DNA of 64,000 nt. Source: Bacteroidales bacterium. Its GTDB lineage: Bacteria; Bacteroidota; Bacteroidia; Bacteroidales; UBA932. This document shows positions 43,019 to 52,382 of this stretch, one piece after another. The stretch covers positions 359,511 through 423,510 of the forward strand of contig JAEEQS010000001.1 in NCBI GenBank assembly GCA_016285455.1, in the 5' to 3' direction. Every line of letters starts with the position of its first letter. The first letter of the stretch is position 1. The translations under genes were made by a program, and so were the position numbers. The notes beneath the pieces are model-generated. The model made no database searches. It was not told where the DNA came from and worked only from the letters and a program-made list of their open reading frames with translations.

Positions 43019-44456
43019 CCCTCTTTTGACAGCTGTTCTGAAGAGTTGCAACTCGTACGCAGACAAGACTGCCCTTGTTTCTGGCAGCCAGAGCGTTACG
43101 TACGGCCAGCTGAAAGAAATGGTCTTCAAGGCCGCTTCTTTCCTGAAATCAGAAGGGCTTTCAAAAGGAGACCGCATAGCTTTATCCGCCCGCAAAGAGC
43201 TGGATTTTGTTTACTTGTATTTTGCAGCTCATTTGCTTGGCATAGAGAATGTTGTAGTTGATTCAGAGTCTAACGCCAAGAAGCTGGACTATATGATGGG
43301 GCTTACCTGCCCAAAGGCTTTGTTTGGATTTGCCTGGAAGGATGTTCCGTCTTTCAGTTACGAGAATCTTGATTTTTCCCCGCTTGAGGCTTCTGAGCCG
43401 GAAGAGGCTGTGGATAAGGAAGATATCGCCGATATTATTTTTACTACCGGAACTACCGGAACCCCTAAGGGAGTTTGCCTGAGCCATTGGAATATCTATT
43501 CCTCCGCGATGAATATCAACGGCTTCATCGGAAATTCTGATTCTGATGTAGAGGTGCTTGGCCTTCCGCTTTGCCATTCCTTTGGCCTGGGGCGTTTAAG
43601 ATGTACCCTTATTGCTGGTGGAACGATAGTTCTTTTAGGAAGTTACGCCAATATCAAACAATTCTTCTCAGCTCTTGAAACATATAATGCTACTGGATTT
43701 GCTATGGTTCCGTCTGTGTGGGCTTACATACGCAAGTTCAGCGGAACCAGAATCGGGAAATACGCTCCGCAGATTAAATACATAGAGATCGGAAGCGCTG
43801 CAATGCCTCTGGAGTCTAAACAGGAACTGTGTTCTTTGTTCCCATCCACAAGGATTTGTATGCATTATGGACTTACGGAAGCTTCACGTGCCGCCTTTAT
43901 GGAGTTCCATCAGAATAAAGATTGCCTTCAGACCATTGGCCGCCCTGTTTCCAAAGAAGTGGATATCAAGATTATGGATGAGAGTGGGAATCCTCTTCCA
44001 AAGCTTCAGACAGGAGAGATTTGCGTTAGCGGCAATATGGTTATGCGTACTTATTTCAGGCCGGAGGAAAACGCCGGTGCTTTCTGGGGCACGTACTTCA
44101 GGACTGGAGATATGGGCTATGAGGGAGAAGACTGCAACCTGTATCTTGTAAGCCGCATCAAGGAAATCATAAATGTGGGGGGCAAGAAAGTGAGCCCGTC
44201 CGAGGTGGAAGATGCCATTATTTCTCTGGGCGTGGAAGATTGCATCTGCGTTGGAGTGGCAGATCCGTCTGGTATCTTGGGAGAAGTTCCAAAAGCCTAC
44301 ATACTGAAGGGAAGCGCTCTGTCTTTTGAAGATATACGCAAGGGATTGGCTTCTGAACTAGAGAATTACAAGATTCCGGCTTTTTTTGAATGGATAGACG
44401 AGATTCCTAAAACCGCATCGGGGAAAAAGCAAAGATTGTCTTTAAAACAAAGCTAA
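43011..44456 (+). CDS. AMP-forming acyl-ACP/CoA ligase
   Basis: The 481-residue adenylate-forming enzyme has IIFTTGTTGTPKGVCLS near 142-158 (P-loop-like A3 motif), MHYGLTEASRAAFM near 285 and YFRTGDMGYEGE near 364-375, and the C-terminal PKTASGKKQR lysine region. It sits directly after ACP 2 and before a KAS III gene, so it most likely loads a carboxylic acid starter onto the carrier. The acid is unknown. Confidence 0.82.
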   Translation: MHSPLLTAVLKSCNSYADKTALVSGSQSVTYGQLKEMVFKAASFLKSEGLSKGDRIALSARKELDFVYLYFAAHLLGIENVVVDSESNAKKLDYMMGLTCPKALFGFAWKDVPSFSYENLDFSPLEASEPEEAVDKEDIADIIFTTGTTGTPKGVCLSHWNIYSSAMNINGFIGNSDSDVEVLGLPLCHSFGLGRLRCTLIAGGTIVLLGSYANIKQFFSALETYNATGFAMVPSVWAYIRKFSGTRIGKYAPQIKYIEIGSAAMPLESKQELCSLFPSTRICMHYGLTEASRAAFMEFHQNKDCLQTIGRPVSKEVDIKIMDESGNPLPKLQTGEICVSGNMVMRTYFRPEENAGAFWGTYFRTGDMGYEGEDCNLYLVSRIKEIINVGGKKVSPSEVEDAIISLGVEDCICVGVADPSGILGEVPKAYILKGSALSFEDIRKGLASELENYKIPAFFEWIDEIPKTASGKKQRLSLKQS

Positions 44457-45518
44457 ATGTCTAGATTAACCACACATAAAGTCAAGATAGCGGGAATGAG
44501 CGCCTGTGTTCCCAAGACGGTTGAGGAGAACCTCAGCCTTCCGATTTTTGCAAGCGAGGAGGAGGCTAGGAAGGTAATTGCCTCCACGGGAATAGAGCGC
44601 CATCGCAGAGTAGATATTGGTGTTACTGCTTCCGACTTGTCCATTAAGGCTGTGGAGAGGCTTCTGGAGGATTTAAGGTGGAGGGCAGAGGATGTGGACT
44701 GTATGTTTTATGTCTGCACGTCAAGAGATTACATTGCTCCTCAGACATCTTGTATCCTTCAGGACAGGCTTGGTCTTAGGCAGGATTGTTTTGTTATGGA
44801 TTTGCCTTTGGGCTGTTCTGGCTGGGTGTATGGCTTAAGCGTGATAACTGCTATGATGCAGAACGGAACGTTCAGGAAAGGTCTTCTTATTGCGTCTGAA
44901 ACCAATACCGCTAACCGTAATCCTAAAGACCGTTCAGTCCGTCCTTTGTTCGGAGATGCTGCCACGGTTACGGCTCTGGAATTTGATGAAGAGTTTGAGA
45001 GTCCTTACAATTTTGTTTTTGGCGTAGACGGTTCGGGAGCATCTGCCGTTATGGCTCCCTACGGCGGTATGAGGAATCCTGTAAACGTTGAATCGCTGAG
45101 GGAAATTGAGGTGGAGCCAGGCATTTTCAGAAAAGGTACAGATATGATAGTCAAAGGAATGGACGTTTTCGGCTTTGCCATAAAGAGGCCGCCTATGTCT
45201 ATCCGTGAACTGATTTTTGAATTTGGCATTAATCTGGAGGAGATAGATTTTCTCTTCCTTCACCAGGCCAATAAGTTCATAGACGAGAAGATACGCAAAT
45301 CGCTGAAGATTCCTTCCGAAAAGGTTCCTTATTGCATTCAGGATTTCGGCAATGTTACCAGTGCGTCTATACCGCTTACAATGGTTACTCAGTGCGGAGA
45401 GGCTTTAAGGGGAAAGGCTAACCATTGCATTGCCTGCGGCTTTGGAGTAGGGCTTGCCTGGGCCAGCTCAGAGTTCTTCACGGCTCCTTTGATTGTTTCT
45501 CAATTAGTTGAATATTAA
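44457..45518 (+). CDS. KAS III-like synthase, copy 2
   Basis: The 353-residue protein has C120 in PLGCSGWVYGL, a His in FLHQANKF near 265 and an Asn in DFGNVTSASIP near 296. It is moderately similar to copy 1. It starts with no gap after the ligase gene. Two KAS III copies suggest two condensations, or one condensation and one acyl transfer. Confidence 0.82.
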   Translation: MSRLTTHKVKIAGMSACVPKTVEENLSLPIFASEEEARKVIASTGIERHRRVDIGVTASDLSIKAVERLLEDLRWRAEDVDCMFYVCTSRDYIAPQTSCILQDRLGLRQDCFVMDLPLGCSGWVYGLSVITAMMQNGTFRKGLLIASETNTANRNPKDRSVRPLFGDAATVTALEFDEEFESPYNFVFGVDGSGASAVMAPYGGMRNPVNVESLREIEVEPGIFRKGTDMIVKGMDVFGFAIKRPPMSIRELIFEFGINLEEIDFLFLHQANKFIDEKIRKSLKIPSEKVPYCIQDFGNVTSASIPLTMVTQCGEALRGKANHCIACGFGVGLAWASSEFFTAPLIVSQLVEY

Positions 45519-45529
45519 ATAGTTTCGTT

Positions 45530-46633
45530 ATGAAATTTCCTAATAAATACCTTAGAAACCTTAAGCCGTACAAGCTGGCTTCCCACAAGATTTGGGCGGT
45601 TTCTCCGGAGAAGCGGTCTGAGATTCTTAAACTGGACTGGAATGAGGCAACTGTTCCTCCTTCTCCTAAAGTCAGGGAAAGGATAATTGAGTTATTGAAA
45701 GAGACAGACTTCTTTAACTTGTATCCTAGTACAAAGAACGAGAGGCTTTTAGCTTTGCTTTCTAATTATACCGGCCTTCCGGTGGAGAATATTCAGTATT
45801 TTGCCAGTTCAGACAGTCTCCACGAGTATATATGCAAGGTATTTATAAGCGTGGGCGATCCTGTTATGATTTTGGGGCCTTCGTACGATAATTTCAGGCT
45901 CACCTGCCAGGCTAACGGCGCGGAAGTGCATTTTTCTGTAATAGGAGAAGACTTTAAGTTTGATCCGGCTCGTTTTGAAGAGGACATTCAGGCCAAGGAA
46001 CCTGCGGTGGTTTATATCTGCAACCCAAATAATCCTACCGGCACGGTTCATCAGGTTTCATATATCCGCCATTTGCTGGAGTCCTTCCCGGATACGCTCT
46101 TCCTCATAGACGAGGCATATTATGAGTTTTCCGGCGTTTCTTGCAAAGATTTGGTGCTTGAATATGACAATATTCTGATTTCCAGGACAATGTCTAAGGC
46201 CTTTGCTCTGGCTAATTTCAGGGTGGGATATCTTCTGGGCTCCAAAGACAATGTTCAGTTTGTTAACAGGATTAGAAATCCAAAGAACTTGACGACGTTT
46301 GGCCAGGAGGCTGCAATTGCCGCTCTCAGCGATTTACCTTATATGTGGAATTATGTTGATCAGGTTCACAAGGGGATGGCCTATTTTGCCGAGGAATCTG
46401 AAAAGGTTAAAGACAAATATGTTCTTCAGCCAAGCGGAGGAAACTTTATGCTTCTGAAATTCCCTTCTTATGAGGAGAAAATGGGGCTTCTCAACTATTT
46501 GGCAGAGAACAACATTTTTGCAAGAGACACAATGCAGCATCCAATAGTCCACAACTGTTTCCGCATAACGATTGGCACGGTAGAACAGATGAAGACTGTG
46601 ATGTCTGTTATCTTAAAATACTACGGCAGGTAA
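45530..46633 (+). CDS. HisC-like PLP aminotransferase (class I/II)
   Basis: The 367-residue fold type I aminotransferase has LDWNEATVPPSP near 34, YICNPNNPTGTVH near 162, FLIDEAYYEF near 190 and the PLP lysine near K223 in SRTMSKAFALANFRVGYL. It resembles histidinol-phosphate aminotransferase and threonine-phosphate decarboxylase. With the HAD gene that overlaps its stop, it could make an amino compound or remove phosphate from one, for attachment to the glycan. Substrate unknown. Confidence 0.75.
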   Translation: MKFPNKYLRNLKPYKLASHKIWAVSPEKRSEILKLDWNEATVPPSPKVRERIIELLKETDFFNLYPSTKNERLLALLSNYTGLPVENIQYFASSDSLHEYICKVFISVGDPVMILGPSYDNFRLTCQANGAEVHFSVIGEDFKFDPARFEEDIQAKEPAVVYICNPNNPTGTVHQVSYIRHLLESFPDTLFLIDEAYYEFSGVSCKDLVLEYDNILISRTMSKAFALANFRVGYLLGSKDNVQFVNRIRNPKNLTTFGQEAAIAALSDLPYMWNYVDQVHKGMAYFAEESEKVKDKYVLQPSGGNFMLLKFPSYEEKMGLLNYLAENNIFARDTMQHPIVHNCFRITIGTVEQMKTVMSVILKYYGR

Positions 46634-47289
46634 TGAAAGTTGCTCTGTTTGACTTCTGTGAGACTCTTGTAGGTTTTCAGACCGCAGATGCGTATGTGAG
46701 GTTTGTTATGTCAAATTCTCAGAATACCAACCGGTCTGCAGACAGGACATTCAACTTCCTCAACAAAGTTCATCTGGTGGGTTTGCTCCGCCGTCTGATG
46801 CCTACCGCTTCTGTTGAAAAGAAGCTGAGGATCAAGAACCTTAAGGGAATGTCAAAAGAGGAGCTGGAGTCTTTGGCGCAGAGGTATTATACAGAGAAAC
46901 TCAAACCGGCTTTCATTCTACCGGTTCTGGAGGAACTGAAAAAGAAAAAACAGGAAGGATATAAGATTTACCTCGTAAGCGGAGGATATGATATTTATCT
47001 AAGACGTTTTGCAGAAGAATTTGGCGTAGACGGCATTGTATCTACCCGTCTGGAGTTCAAGAACGGGATCTGCACCGGCAAGTTCGACGGGCCGGATTGT
47101 ATGTTCTCCCACAAAATCAATTACATAAAGCAGCTGATTCCTGATTCTGACTACAGAGAATGGTATGCCTATTCAGATTCAGCCACCGATTTGCCTATGC
47201 TCAAACTGGTTGGCCATCCGGTTGCGGTATCTGCCGCTAAAAGCCAGAGTTGGGCAAAAGCTCAAGGATTTGATGAAATAATTTGCTAA
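46633..47289 (+). CDS. HAD-IB family hydrolase with altered motif I
   Basis: The 218-residue protein has a HAD fold with motif I LFDFCETLV: the nucleophile D7 is present but the usual second Asp is C9. YLVSGGYDIYLRRFA near 114-128 (motif II) and YAYSDSATDLPML near 178-190 (motif IV) are normal. The +2 Asp acts as acid/base in phosphatases, so activity may be altered. It shares a base with the aminotransferase stop (TAATG), so the two are probably one functional pair. Confidence 0.72.
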   Translation: MKVALFDFCETLVGFQTADAYVRFVMSNSQNTNRSADRTFNFLNKVHLVGLLRRLMPTASVEKKLRIKNLKGMSKEELESLAQRYYTEKLKPAFILPVLEELKKKKQEGYKIYLVSGGYDIYLRRFAEEFGVDGIVSTRLEFKNGICTGKFDGPDCMFSHKINYIKQLIPDSDYREWYAYSDSATDLPMLKLVGHPVAVSAAKSQSWAKAQGFDEIIC

Positions 47290-47300
47290 TCTGTTGATAT

Positions 47301-48236
47301 ATGGATGTTATCTCACTGAAAAACAAGTTGTCCAAGAATGAATTTACCAGAACCGTCTGGAGGCTGGGAAGAAGGGTTTTCCATTTCTTCAATTACACCA
47401 TTTTGCCAGACGAGTATGTGGTAAAGAGAGACTTCAAGGGCATTCACGGAAAAAAGCTCAACCTGAAGAATCCACAGACCTTGAACGAGAAACTGATGTG
47501 GATGAAGCTCTACGACAGGGAAAGGTGGCATTCTTTCTATGCAGACAAATATGTCAACCGAGACTATATAGCCCGTGAATTTGGTGAGCAATACCTTGTT
47601 CCTCTGATTTTTACCACAAAGAACGTAGACGAGGTGCGTCCTGAAAACATAAAGGAGTTCCCTTGCATAATCAAGAGCAACCACGCTATGGCTCAGTGGA
47701 AAATTGTCCGTTCTCCAGAGGACATCAATTGGAAACATATGCGCCGAGAATGCCGCGACTGGCTGAGCCAGAACTGGTATAATTATTCAAAGGAATATCA
47801 GTACAAGTATATTGAGCCTAGGATTATTGTTGAAAAACTCCTGGAAACCAAAGACGGCAAGATTCCGAATGACTATAAGCTTCATTTCATTAACGGGAAA
47901 CTGGCTTTCGTATATGTATCCTTTGATAGGGAGGGCAAGAACGACAGGTGCATCTATGACAAAGACTGGAACAAGCTTCCATTCTCCTGGGTTCCAAGGA
48001 ATACCTGGCGTTCTGATATGAATACTTCCGATGTCCCACGGCCTTCTACCCTGGATGAAATGATAAGGATCGGAACCAAAGTCGCCGAGAAGTTTCCTCG
48101 TTATATCCGCGTTGATTTTTACGATGTTGACGGCAAATTGTATTTTGGAGAAATTACCTTCCACCACGGCGGCGGTTTTGACACATTCTTCCCTGAAGAG
48201 TATAATCTTTTCTACGGCAAACAGTTGACTTTGTAA
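47301..48236 (+). CDS. TupA-like ATP-grasp protein
   Basis: The 311-residue protein fits the TupA family: KLNLKNPQTLNEKLMWMKLYDR near 50-72, a central PCIIKSNHAMAQW near 120, YIEPRIIVEKLLET near 168-181, and the C-terminal YIRVDFYDVDGKLYFGEITF near 270-289 with metal-binding acidic residues. It has been proposed to link amino acids or carboxylates to amines in cell-surface glycans. It closes the acyl module, 11 bp after the HAD gene. Confidence 0.78.
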   Translation: MDVISLKNKLSKNEFTRTVWRLGRRVFHFFNYTILPDEYVVKRDFKGIHGKKLNLKNPQTLNEKLMWMKLYDRERWHSFYADKYVNRDYIAREFGEQYLVPLIFTTKNVDEVRPENIKEFPCIIKSNHAMAQWKIVRSPEDINWKHMRRECRDWLSQNWYNYSKEYQYKYIEPRIIVEKLLETKDGKIPNDYKLHFINGKLAFVYVSFDREGKNDRCIYDKDWNKLPFSWVPRNTWRSDMNTSDVPRPSTLDEMIRIGTKVAEKFPRYIRVDFYDVDGKLYFGEITFHHGGGFDTFFPEEYNLFYGKQLTL

Positions 48237-48253
48237 TTCTTCTTCACTATCCT

Positions 48254-51200
48254 ATGATGCGCAACAAAGCGGAAAATACGATACTTACGGATGTGCTTCA
48301 TAGGATTGCATACTCTACAGACGCTTCCGTTTACAGGGAGTTGCCTCTGGGAGTGGCTTATCCACAGACGGTTGAAGATGTGATTGACCTTCTGGAGGAA
48401 GCCAGAAAAAGGAAGACTCACCTTATTCCCCGCGCCGGCGGAACTTCTATCTGCGGTCAGGTAGTGGGAAGCGGCATAGTCTGCGACATCTCAAGGCACT
48501 GGAACAAGATACTGGAAATCAATCAGTCTGGCCGATGGGCACGGGTGCAGCCTGGTGTTGTACGCGATGAGCTGAATCTTGCCCTTAAGCCATATGGCCT
48601 TTTCTTCAGCCCGGAGACATCCACCAGCAACCGCTGCTGCATAGGGGGAATGCTGGGGAACAATTCCTGTGGAACCCACTCCCTGGTTTACGGCAGCACT
48701 CGCCATCACGTTCTGGAAGCCACAGTTGTTCTCAGCGATGGCAGCATTGAGGTTTGCAAGCCTTACACCATAGCCGAACTTGAAGAACGGTTTGGAGAGC
48801 GCTTCTGGGAGCAGTTTGGCAAAGGACCTCTTATAGAAAAAATATACGCTCAACTCGTATCGTGGGCTCTTGATCCTGAGACAGTTGCGCTGATACGCGA
48901 GAATTATCCGGATAAAACGCTTCGCCGCCGAAGCTGCGGCTATGCGATAGACGAGGTTCTTGAGAGTTTGGCCGAGCGGAAGATCAATCTCTGTCCGCTT
49001 CTCTGCGGTAGCGAGGGAACGCTGGCTTTTGTTACAGAGATTAAAGTTTCTCTGGATCCGCTTCCGCCGGAAGAAAGGCTGGTGGTTTGTGCCCATTGCA
49101 ACAGCTTGGAAGACAGCCTTCTTGCAAATCTTGTAGCGCTCCGGCACGGCCCAGTTGCCGTGGAGCTTATGGACGGGCAGATTCTAAGTCTGTGTGAGGG
49201 AAATCTCGAGCAGCAGAGGAACCGTTTCTTCATAGAAGGCAATCCGGCAGCACTGATTATCGCTGAGTTTGAAGGTCCTCAGATGGAGGCAAAAGCCAAG
49301 GGGTTTGAGGAAGAAGTGAGTTCGCTTGCATATTGCTGCACAAGGGTTTACGGCAAGGAAATCAGCAGGGTGTGGGATCTGAGGAAAGCCGGTCTGGGAG
49401 TTTTGAGCGGGATGAAGGGCGATGCCAAGCCGGTTGGGGTGATTGAGGATACGGCGGTTGCTCCAGAGAGGATGCCGGCTTACATTGCGGATTTCAAGAA
49501 GATGCTTGATGGTCTGGGGCTTAGCTGCGTATATTATGGGCATATAAGTACGGGCGAGCTGCATCTTAGGCCGATACTGAATCTCAAGGACCCGGCGGAC
49601 AGGAAGAAGTTCCGGCAGGTTGCTTATGAGACCGCCCTTCTGGTGCGCAAACACCACGGAAGTCTCTCCGGAGAACACGGAGATGGAAGGCTTAGGGGAG
49701 AGTTTATTCCGCTGATGTACGGGGCTGAGGTCTACGAACTTATGCGCCAGGTCAAGCGCACCTGGGATCCGGATGGAGTATTCAACACCGGCAAGATTGT
49801 TGATACTCCGCCAATGGACGAATATCTCCGATATCTTCTGAACCAAGATGCTTGTTCTGTAAAGCAATCAGATGCATATATTCTCCCTGAAAGTACATAT
49901 TTCACCTGGAACGGGGAATTTTCTCACGGAGAGAGCAATCCTTACGCAATGCTCTGCAGCATAGAGCAGTGCAACGGTGCTGGAGCCTGCCGCAAGTTCA
50001 CCTCTATGGGTGGAACAATGTGCCCGGCATTCAAGGCCACCGGAGATGAACTCTGCGTTACCCGCGCCCGTGCCAACGTCATCCGCGAACTTCTGACCTA
50101 CGGTTTCTCAGAAGAAGCTGTAAGTATTTCTGCCTCAGGTAATAAGAAAAAGTTCGGAAAGAAGAGTTTCAAGCAGATAGTAAAGAGTCCGGAACTGGAG
50201 GAGGTTCTGTTCTCCTGTCTGGCCTGCAAGGGTTGCAGGAGCGAGTGCCCGTCTAATGTGGATATGACCAGAATACGCGCGGAACTGCTTCAGCATAAGT
50301 GGGATGCGCAGGGGACTCCGCTTGGAGTTTGGATGGTTGCTCGTATGGCGGCAGTGGAGCGTCTGGGGCATTTTGTTCGCCCTCTTTACAACTTCTTTGC
50401 CGGATGGAAACCTTCTGAACGCCTGATAAAGAGAGCCGTGCGATTTGCATCAGAGAGGCATATACCAAAACTCAGCAGATGGTCTATGCGTGCTCTTGTT
50501 GAGCGGGAAAGGCGTAAGAAAGCCGATTCATCTCAGAGCCCAAAAGGGAAGGTTTATCTCTTTGCCGATGAATTCACCAACTATCAGGAGGCGGAGCTTG
50601 GGCTGAAGTTTGCTCGCCTTCTTATAGCATTGAGATATGAGGTTGAGATTCCACGCCACGTGGAAAGCGGAAGAGCCTCAATATCAAAGGGTTGCTTGCG
50701 CCTTGCCAAGAAGTTTGCCAAGAAAAATGTTGAGCTTCTTGGAGGTATGATTTCAGAAGAAACTCCTCTTGTGGGCATTGAACCTAGCTGCATATTGAGT
50801 TTCAGAGACGAGTATCCGGATCTTGTGCCGCTGGAAATGAGGGAGAAAGCCAAGACTCTTGGACGCAATGCTCTGCTTTATGACGAGTTTATTGTCAGGG
50901 AGATGGAAAAGGGGAACATAACGGCTGATATGTTTTCAGATGTGGCCTGCGAGATATATCTCCACGGGCATTGCCATCAGAAGGCTCTGGTCGGGATTGG
51001 AAAAACGGAGCAGATGCTCAAGGGGCTTTTGAAGGGGGCAATTCTTCATACGATACCTAGCGGATGTTGCGGTATGGCCGGAAGTTTTGGGTACGAAAAG
51101 GCTCATTACAAGACATCTATGGCCATCGGTGAAACAGTTCTTTTCCCAGCTGTTCGCAAGGCAGTGGGGGCAATCAAGGAGTCTACCGCGGAGAAAAAAG

Positions 51201-51319
51201 AGAGTGATATTCCTGTTCTTGTGGCGGCTCCTGGAACTAGCTGCAGGCAGCAGATCCTAGATGGAACCGGCGTAAAAGCCTTACATCCTATAGAAATCCT
51301 TTTGACATTTATGAGATAA
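48254..51319 (+). CDS. FAD-linked oxidase fused to Fe-S/CCG domain (GlcD-GlpC type)
   Basis: The 1021-residue protein joins an FAD-binding oxidase (about 40-540; GGTSICGQVVG near 63, SGEHGDGRL near 476) with an Fe-S ferredoxin-like domain (CNGAGACR near 578; CLACKGCRSECPSNVD near 657) and two CCG-type regions (HGHCHQKAL near 900; GCCGMAGSFG near 938). It resembles YdiJ-type D-2-hydroxyacid dehydrogenases passing electrons to quinone. It is metabolic rather than glycan-specific and may be a native gene at the edge of the locus. It ends 2 bp before an ATCGCTGAG site region. Confidence 0.83.
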   Translation: MMRNKAENTILTDVLHRIAYSTDASVYRELPLGVAYPQTVEDVIDLLEEARKRKTHLIPRAGGTSICGQVVGSGIVCDISRHWNKILEINQSGRWARVQPGVVRDELNLALKPYGLFFSPETSTSNRCCIGGMLGNNSCGTHSLVYGSTRHHVLEATVVLSDGSIEVCKPYTIAELEERFGERFWEQFGKGPLIEKIYAQLVSWALDPETVALIRENYPDKTLRRRSCGYAIDEVLESLAERKINLCPLLCGSEGTLAFVTEIKVSLDPLPPEERLVVCAHCNSLEDSLLANLVALRHGPVAVELMDGQILSLCEGNLEQQRNRFFIEGNPAALIIAEFEGPQMEAKAKGFEEEVSSLAYCCTRVYGKEISRVWDLRKAGLGVLSGMKGDAKPVGVIEDTAVAPERMPAYIADFKKMLDGLGLSCVYYGHISTGELHLRPILNLKDPADRKKFRQVAYETALLVRKHHGSLSGEHGDGRLRGEFIPLMYGAEVYELMRQVKRTWDPDGVFNTGKIVDTPPMDEYLRYLLNQDACSVKQSDAYILPESTYFTWNGEFSHGESNPYAMLCSIEQCNGAGACRKFTSMGGTMCPAFKATGDELCVTRARANVIRELLTYGFSEEAVSISASGNKKKFGKKSFKQIVKSPELEEVLFSCLACKGCRSECPSNVDMTRIRAELLQHKWDAQGTPLGVWMVARMAAVERLGHFVRPLYNFFAGWKPSERLIKRAVRFASERHIPKLSRWSMRALVERERRKKADSSQSPKGKVYLFADEFTNYQEAELGLKFARLLIALRYEVEIPRHVESGRASISKGCLRLAKKFAKKNVELLGGMISEETPLVGIEPSCILSFRDEYPDLVPLEMREKAKTLGRNALLYDEFIVREMEKGNITADMFSDVACEIYLHGHCHQKALVGIGKTEQMLKGLLKGAILHTIPSGCCGMAGSFGYEKAHYKTSMAIGETVLFPAVRKAVGAIKESTAEKKESDIPVLVAAPGTSCRQQILDGTGVKALHPIEILLTFMR

Positions 51320-51373
51320 CAATCGCTGAGGAAAGGCAATTATTCTTAATTTTATAGTCTAATTGAATTGAAT

Positions 51374-52354
51374 ATGCTGAATTTTGCACTGATTGGGGCG
51401 GCGGGTTACATTGCTCCAAGACATATCAAGGCCATCGCTGATACAGGGAACAGGCTAGTTGTGGCTTACGATAAGTTTGACAGTGTGGGAAGGCTTGACA
51501 GCAGCTTTCCTGACTGTTCGTTCTATACTGAAAACGAGCAGTTTGACCGCTTCTGTTCCAAAAGAATGAGGACAGATGATCCTCTGCATTGGATGAGTAT
51601 CTGCACTCCTAACTACACTCACGACGCCTTTATCCGTTATGGCCTTAGGCTGGGAGTTGACGTGATTTGTGAAAAACCACTGGTGCTGAATCCATACAAC
51701 ATAGACAACCTTGTTGATCTGGAAAAGGAAACCGGTCACAAGGCTTACACGATTCTGCAGCTCAGGCTCCACGATAGTATAGTGGCTCTGAAGAAGAAGG
51801 TGGACGAGGGGCCTGCAGATAAAATCTATGATGTTGATCTAACGTACATTACATCTAGAGGCAAATGGTATTACACTTCCTGGAAGGGAGATGTTCACAA
51901 GAGCGGAGGCGTGGCCACAAACATAGGAGTGCATTTCTACGATATGCTCCAGTGGGTGTTTGGCCCGGTAAAGCAGAACATTGTTCACGTTATGAGTTTT
52001 GACCGCGTGGCAGGATATCTAGAGCTCGAAAAGGCCCGGGTCCGTTACTTCCTGAGCATCAACGCGGAATGCCTTCCGGAGAATGCCGTTCAGGGAGAAA
52101 AGCGCACATACCGCACCCTGAATATCGATGGAGAGGAGTTTGAGTTCAGTGCAGGGTTTACCGAGCTCCATACCAAGAGCTACCAGAAAATCCTTGCAGG
52201 GGAGGGCTTCCGCATCAGCGAGGCCAGGCCTTGCATAGAGATAGTAAGCCGAATACGCAATGCCAAGCCTATTGGCCTGGTGGGAGACTACCATCCTCTG
52301 GCCCGCCTTCCGCTTGCCAAGCATCCGTTTGGCTGGGACGATATGAAATTCTGA
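51374..52354 (+). CDS. wbpB: UDP-GlcNAcA 3-dehydrogenase (WbpB/WlbA-like), copy 2
   Basis: From ATG 51374 the product has 326 residues, the same as copy 1 at 2884, with LIGAAGYIAPRH, CEKPLVLN and TNIGVHFYDML at the same places. Protein identity is about four-fifths by eye, but synonymous codons differ widely and are more GC-rich here, as in flanking genes. There is no aminotransferase next to it. It may be the older resident copy that once served block 3, or a spare. TTG 51368 upstream was rejected because ATG gives the same length as copy 1. Confidence 0.87.
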   Translation: MLNFALIGAAGYIAPRHIKAIADTGNRLVVAYDKFDSVGRLDSSFPDCSFYTENEQFDRFCSKRMRTDDPLHWMSICTPNYTHDAFIRYGLRLGVDVICEKPLVLNPYNIDNLVDLEKETGHKAYTILQLRLHDSIVALKKKVDEGPADKIYDVDLTYITSRGKWYYTSWKGDVHKSGGVATNIGVHFYDMLQWVFGPVKQNIVHVMSFDRVAGYLELEKARVRYFLSINAECLPENAVQGEKRTYRTLNIDGEEFEFSAGFTELHTKSYQKILAGEGFRISEARPCIEIVSRIRNAKPIGLVGDYHPLARLPLAKHPFGWDDMKF

Positions 52355-52382
52355 TATTCTGCAATCTTTATAATCGGCTTTT

